The notes under the pieces: model-generated
The model's database searches: none
Told to the model about the DNA's origin: nothing
What the model saw: only the letters and a program-made list of their open reading frames with translations
Made by a program: the position numbers and the translations under genes
Shown: positions 63,510 through 64,000 of the stretch, piece by piece
Layout of the letters: every line of letters starts with the position of its first letter
How positions within the stretch are numbered: position 1 is the first letter of the stretch
NCBI RefSeq assembly: GCF_039555535.1
Contig: NZ_CP154630.1
Span: forward strand, 1,377,001 to 1,441,000
DNA: 64,000 bases
Origin: Stenotrophomonas maltophilia
GTDB taxonomy: Bacteria; Pseudomonadota; Gammaproteobacteria; Xanthomonadales; Xanthomonadaceae
Direction: 5' to 3'

Positions 63510-64000
63510 ATGAAGCTGGTCTCTGCCTGGCTGCGGATTCCATTCTGGCAGCGCGTGGTCGGTGGCTTCGTGCTCGGCGCGCTGGCCGGCTGGGCGCTCG
63601 GCCCGGCCGCGGAAACGTGGTTCGGCCCGCTCGGCGAGCTGTACGTCACCCTGATCAAGATGATCGCGGTGCCGCTGGTGTTCTTCGCGGTCATCAATGC
63701 GATCTCGTCGCTGCACGGCCAGAAGTCGATCGCCGCGCTCAGTGGCCGCACCTTCCTGTGGTTCGTGATCACCGCCGCGCTGGCGGTGTGCGTTGGCCTG
63801 GCCGTAGGCACGGTGCTGCAGCCCGGCGCGGGTGGCCTGCAGTTGGCGATGGCCAGCAACTATGTGCCGCGCGAAGTGCCCAGCGTGGTACAGGTATTGC
63901 TGGACGTGGTGCCGGCCAATGTCTTCTATGCGCTGTCCGGCATCGGCACCAAGGTCAATGCCGCGGGTGAAACCGTGCTGGCCGCCGGCCGTGGCTCGAT
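63510..64000 (+). CDS. Dicarboxylate/amino acid:cation symporter, 3' end outside window
   Basis: The ATG at 63510 opens a frame to the window end (about 163 residues). It begins MKLVSAWLRIPFWQRVVGGFVLGALAGWAL and shows helices with the DAACS signature GELYVTLIKMIAVPLVFFAVINAI. The missing part would hold the substrate-binding hairpins. It is divergent from the alkaline phosphatase. Substrate (glutamate, C4-dicarboxylate or another) cannot be told. Confidence 0.9.
   Translation, partial: MKLVSAWLRIPFWQRVVGGFVLGALAGWALGPAAETWFGPLGELYVTLIKMIAVPLVFFAVINAISSLHGQKSIAALSGRTFLWFVITAALAVCVGLAVGTVLQPGAGGLQLAMASNYVPREVPSVVQVLLDVVPANVFYALSGIGTKVNAAGETVLAAGRGS

Overview
The window is high-GC chromosomal DNA from a Xanthomonadaceae gammaproteobacterium. 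It is almost certainly a Stenotrophomonas, most likely of the S. maltophilia complex. The evidence is the protein complement, the gene order (leuS-lptE-holA-nadD-rsfS-rlmH and maf-rng-yhdP-tldD-darP-pmbA) and many intergenic palindromes bounded by GTAG, which match the SMAG repeats described for this species. I see no prophage, integrase, transposase, rRNA or CRISPR array. The one RNA gene is a tRNA-Asn. Nearly all the DNA is coding. The only three gene-free stretches over 300 bp (3719-4237, 21159-21586, 60563-61107) are filled by one family of long nested palindromic elements.

Layout. 1-4237: a phospholipase D-like protein cut by the window edge, a pseudouridine synthase, a YgjP-type metallohydrolase, a DUF2058 protein, a DksA-like zinc-finger protein, then the first long repeat. 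4238-7174: a stress-type locus in which an ECF sigma factor, a probable membrane anti-sigma protein and a DUF4097 exported protein lie divergent to a tiny membrane protein and a small MscS channel. Matching ECF-like promoters on both strands suggest one regulon. 7224-12658: housekeeping and accessory genes (YkgJ, an Hsp70-like YegD, YjdM, a transglutaminase/TPR protein, an HD protein and a DUF998 protein). 12737-16728: a convergent pair, an AcvB/VirJ-type hydrolase and MprF, predicted to remove and add amino acids on phosphatidylglycerol; the hydrolase carries a G9 tract. 16921-20612: RidA, an RnfB-like ferredoxin, a HAD phosphatase and MetG.

20715-33558: mostly minus-strand genes (DUF2147, a VOC protein, a serine hydrolase, a DUF885 peptidase, a queuosine-precursor transporter, DUF502, a DUF4442 thioesterase-like protein). 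They end with a LysM-FecR / CHASE2-GGDEF pair that links the envelope to cyclic-di-GMP, and a CnoX-like thioredoxin. 33683-40474: DUF998, then the translation, envelope and NAD cluster leuS, lptE, holA, nadD, rsfS and rlmH, followed by tRNA-Asn with a good terminator. 40704-43149: an esterase and an amino-acid permease that converge on one SMAG palindrome whose two ends supply both stop codons. 43279-46940: a TonB-dependent receptor and a TonB protein. 47157-57570: a SIMPL protein, then maf, rng, yhdP, tldD, darP and pmbA. 57658-64000: DUF4870, ispA-xseB, tilS, the third long repeat, a WG-repeat-like protein with a PhoA-type lipoprotein phosphatase, and a dicarboxylate/amino-acid symporter cut by the window end.

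The strongest candidates for something undescribed are the long nested palindromic element (three loci, five core hairpins, stems that differ while pairing is kept and the loop stays conserved), the divergent ECF promoter pair, the G9 tract in the AcvB-like gene, and a terminator-like hairpin in the darP leader.
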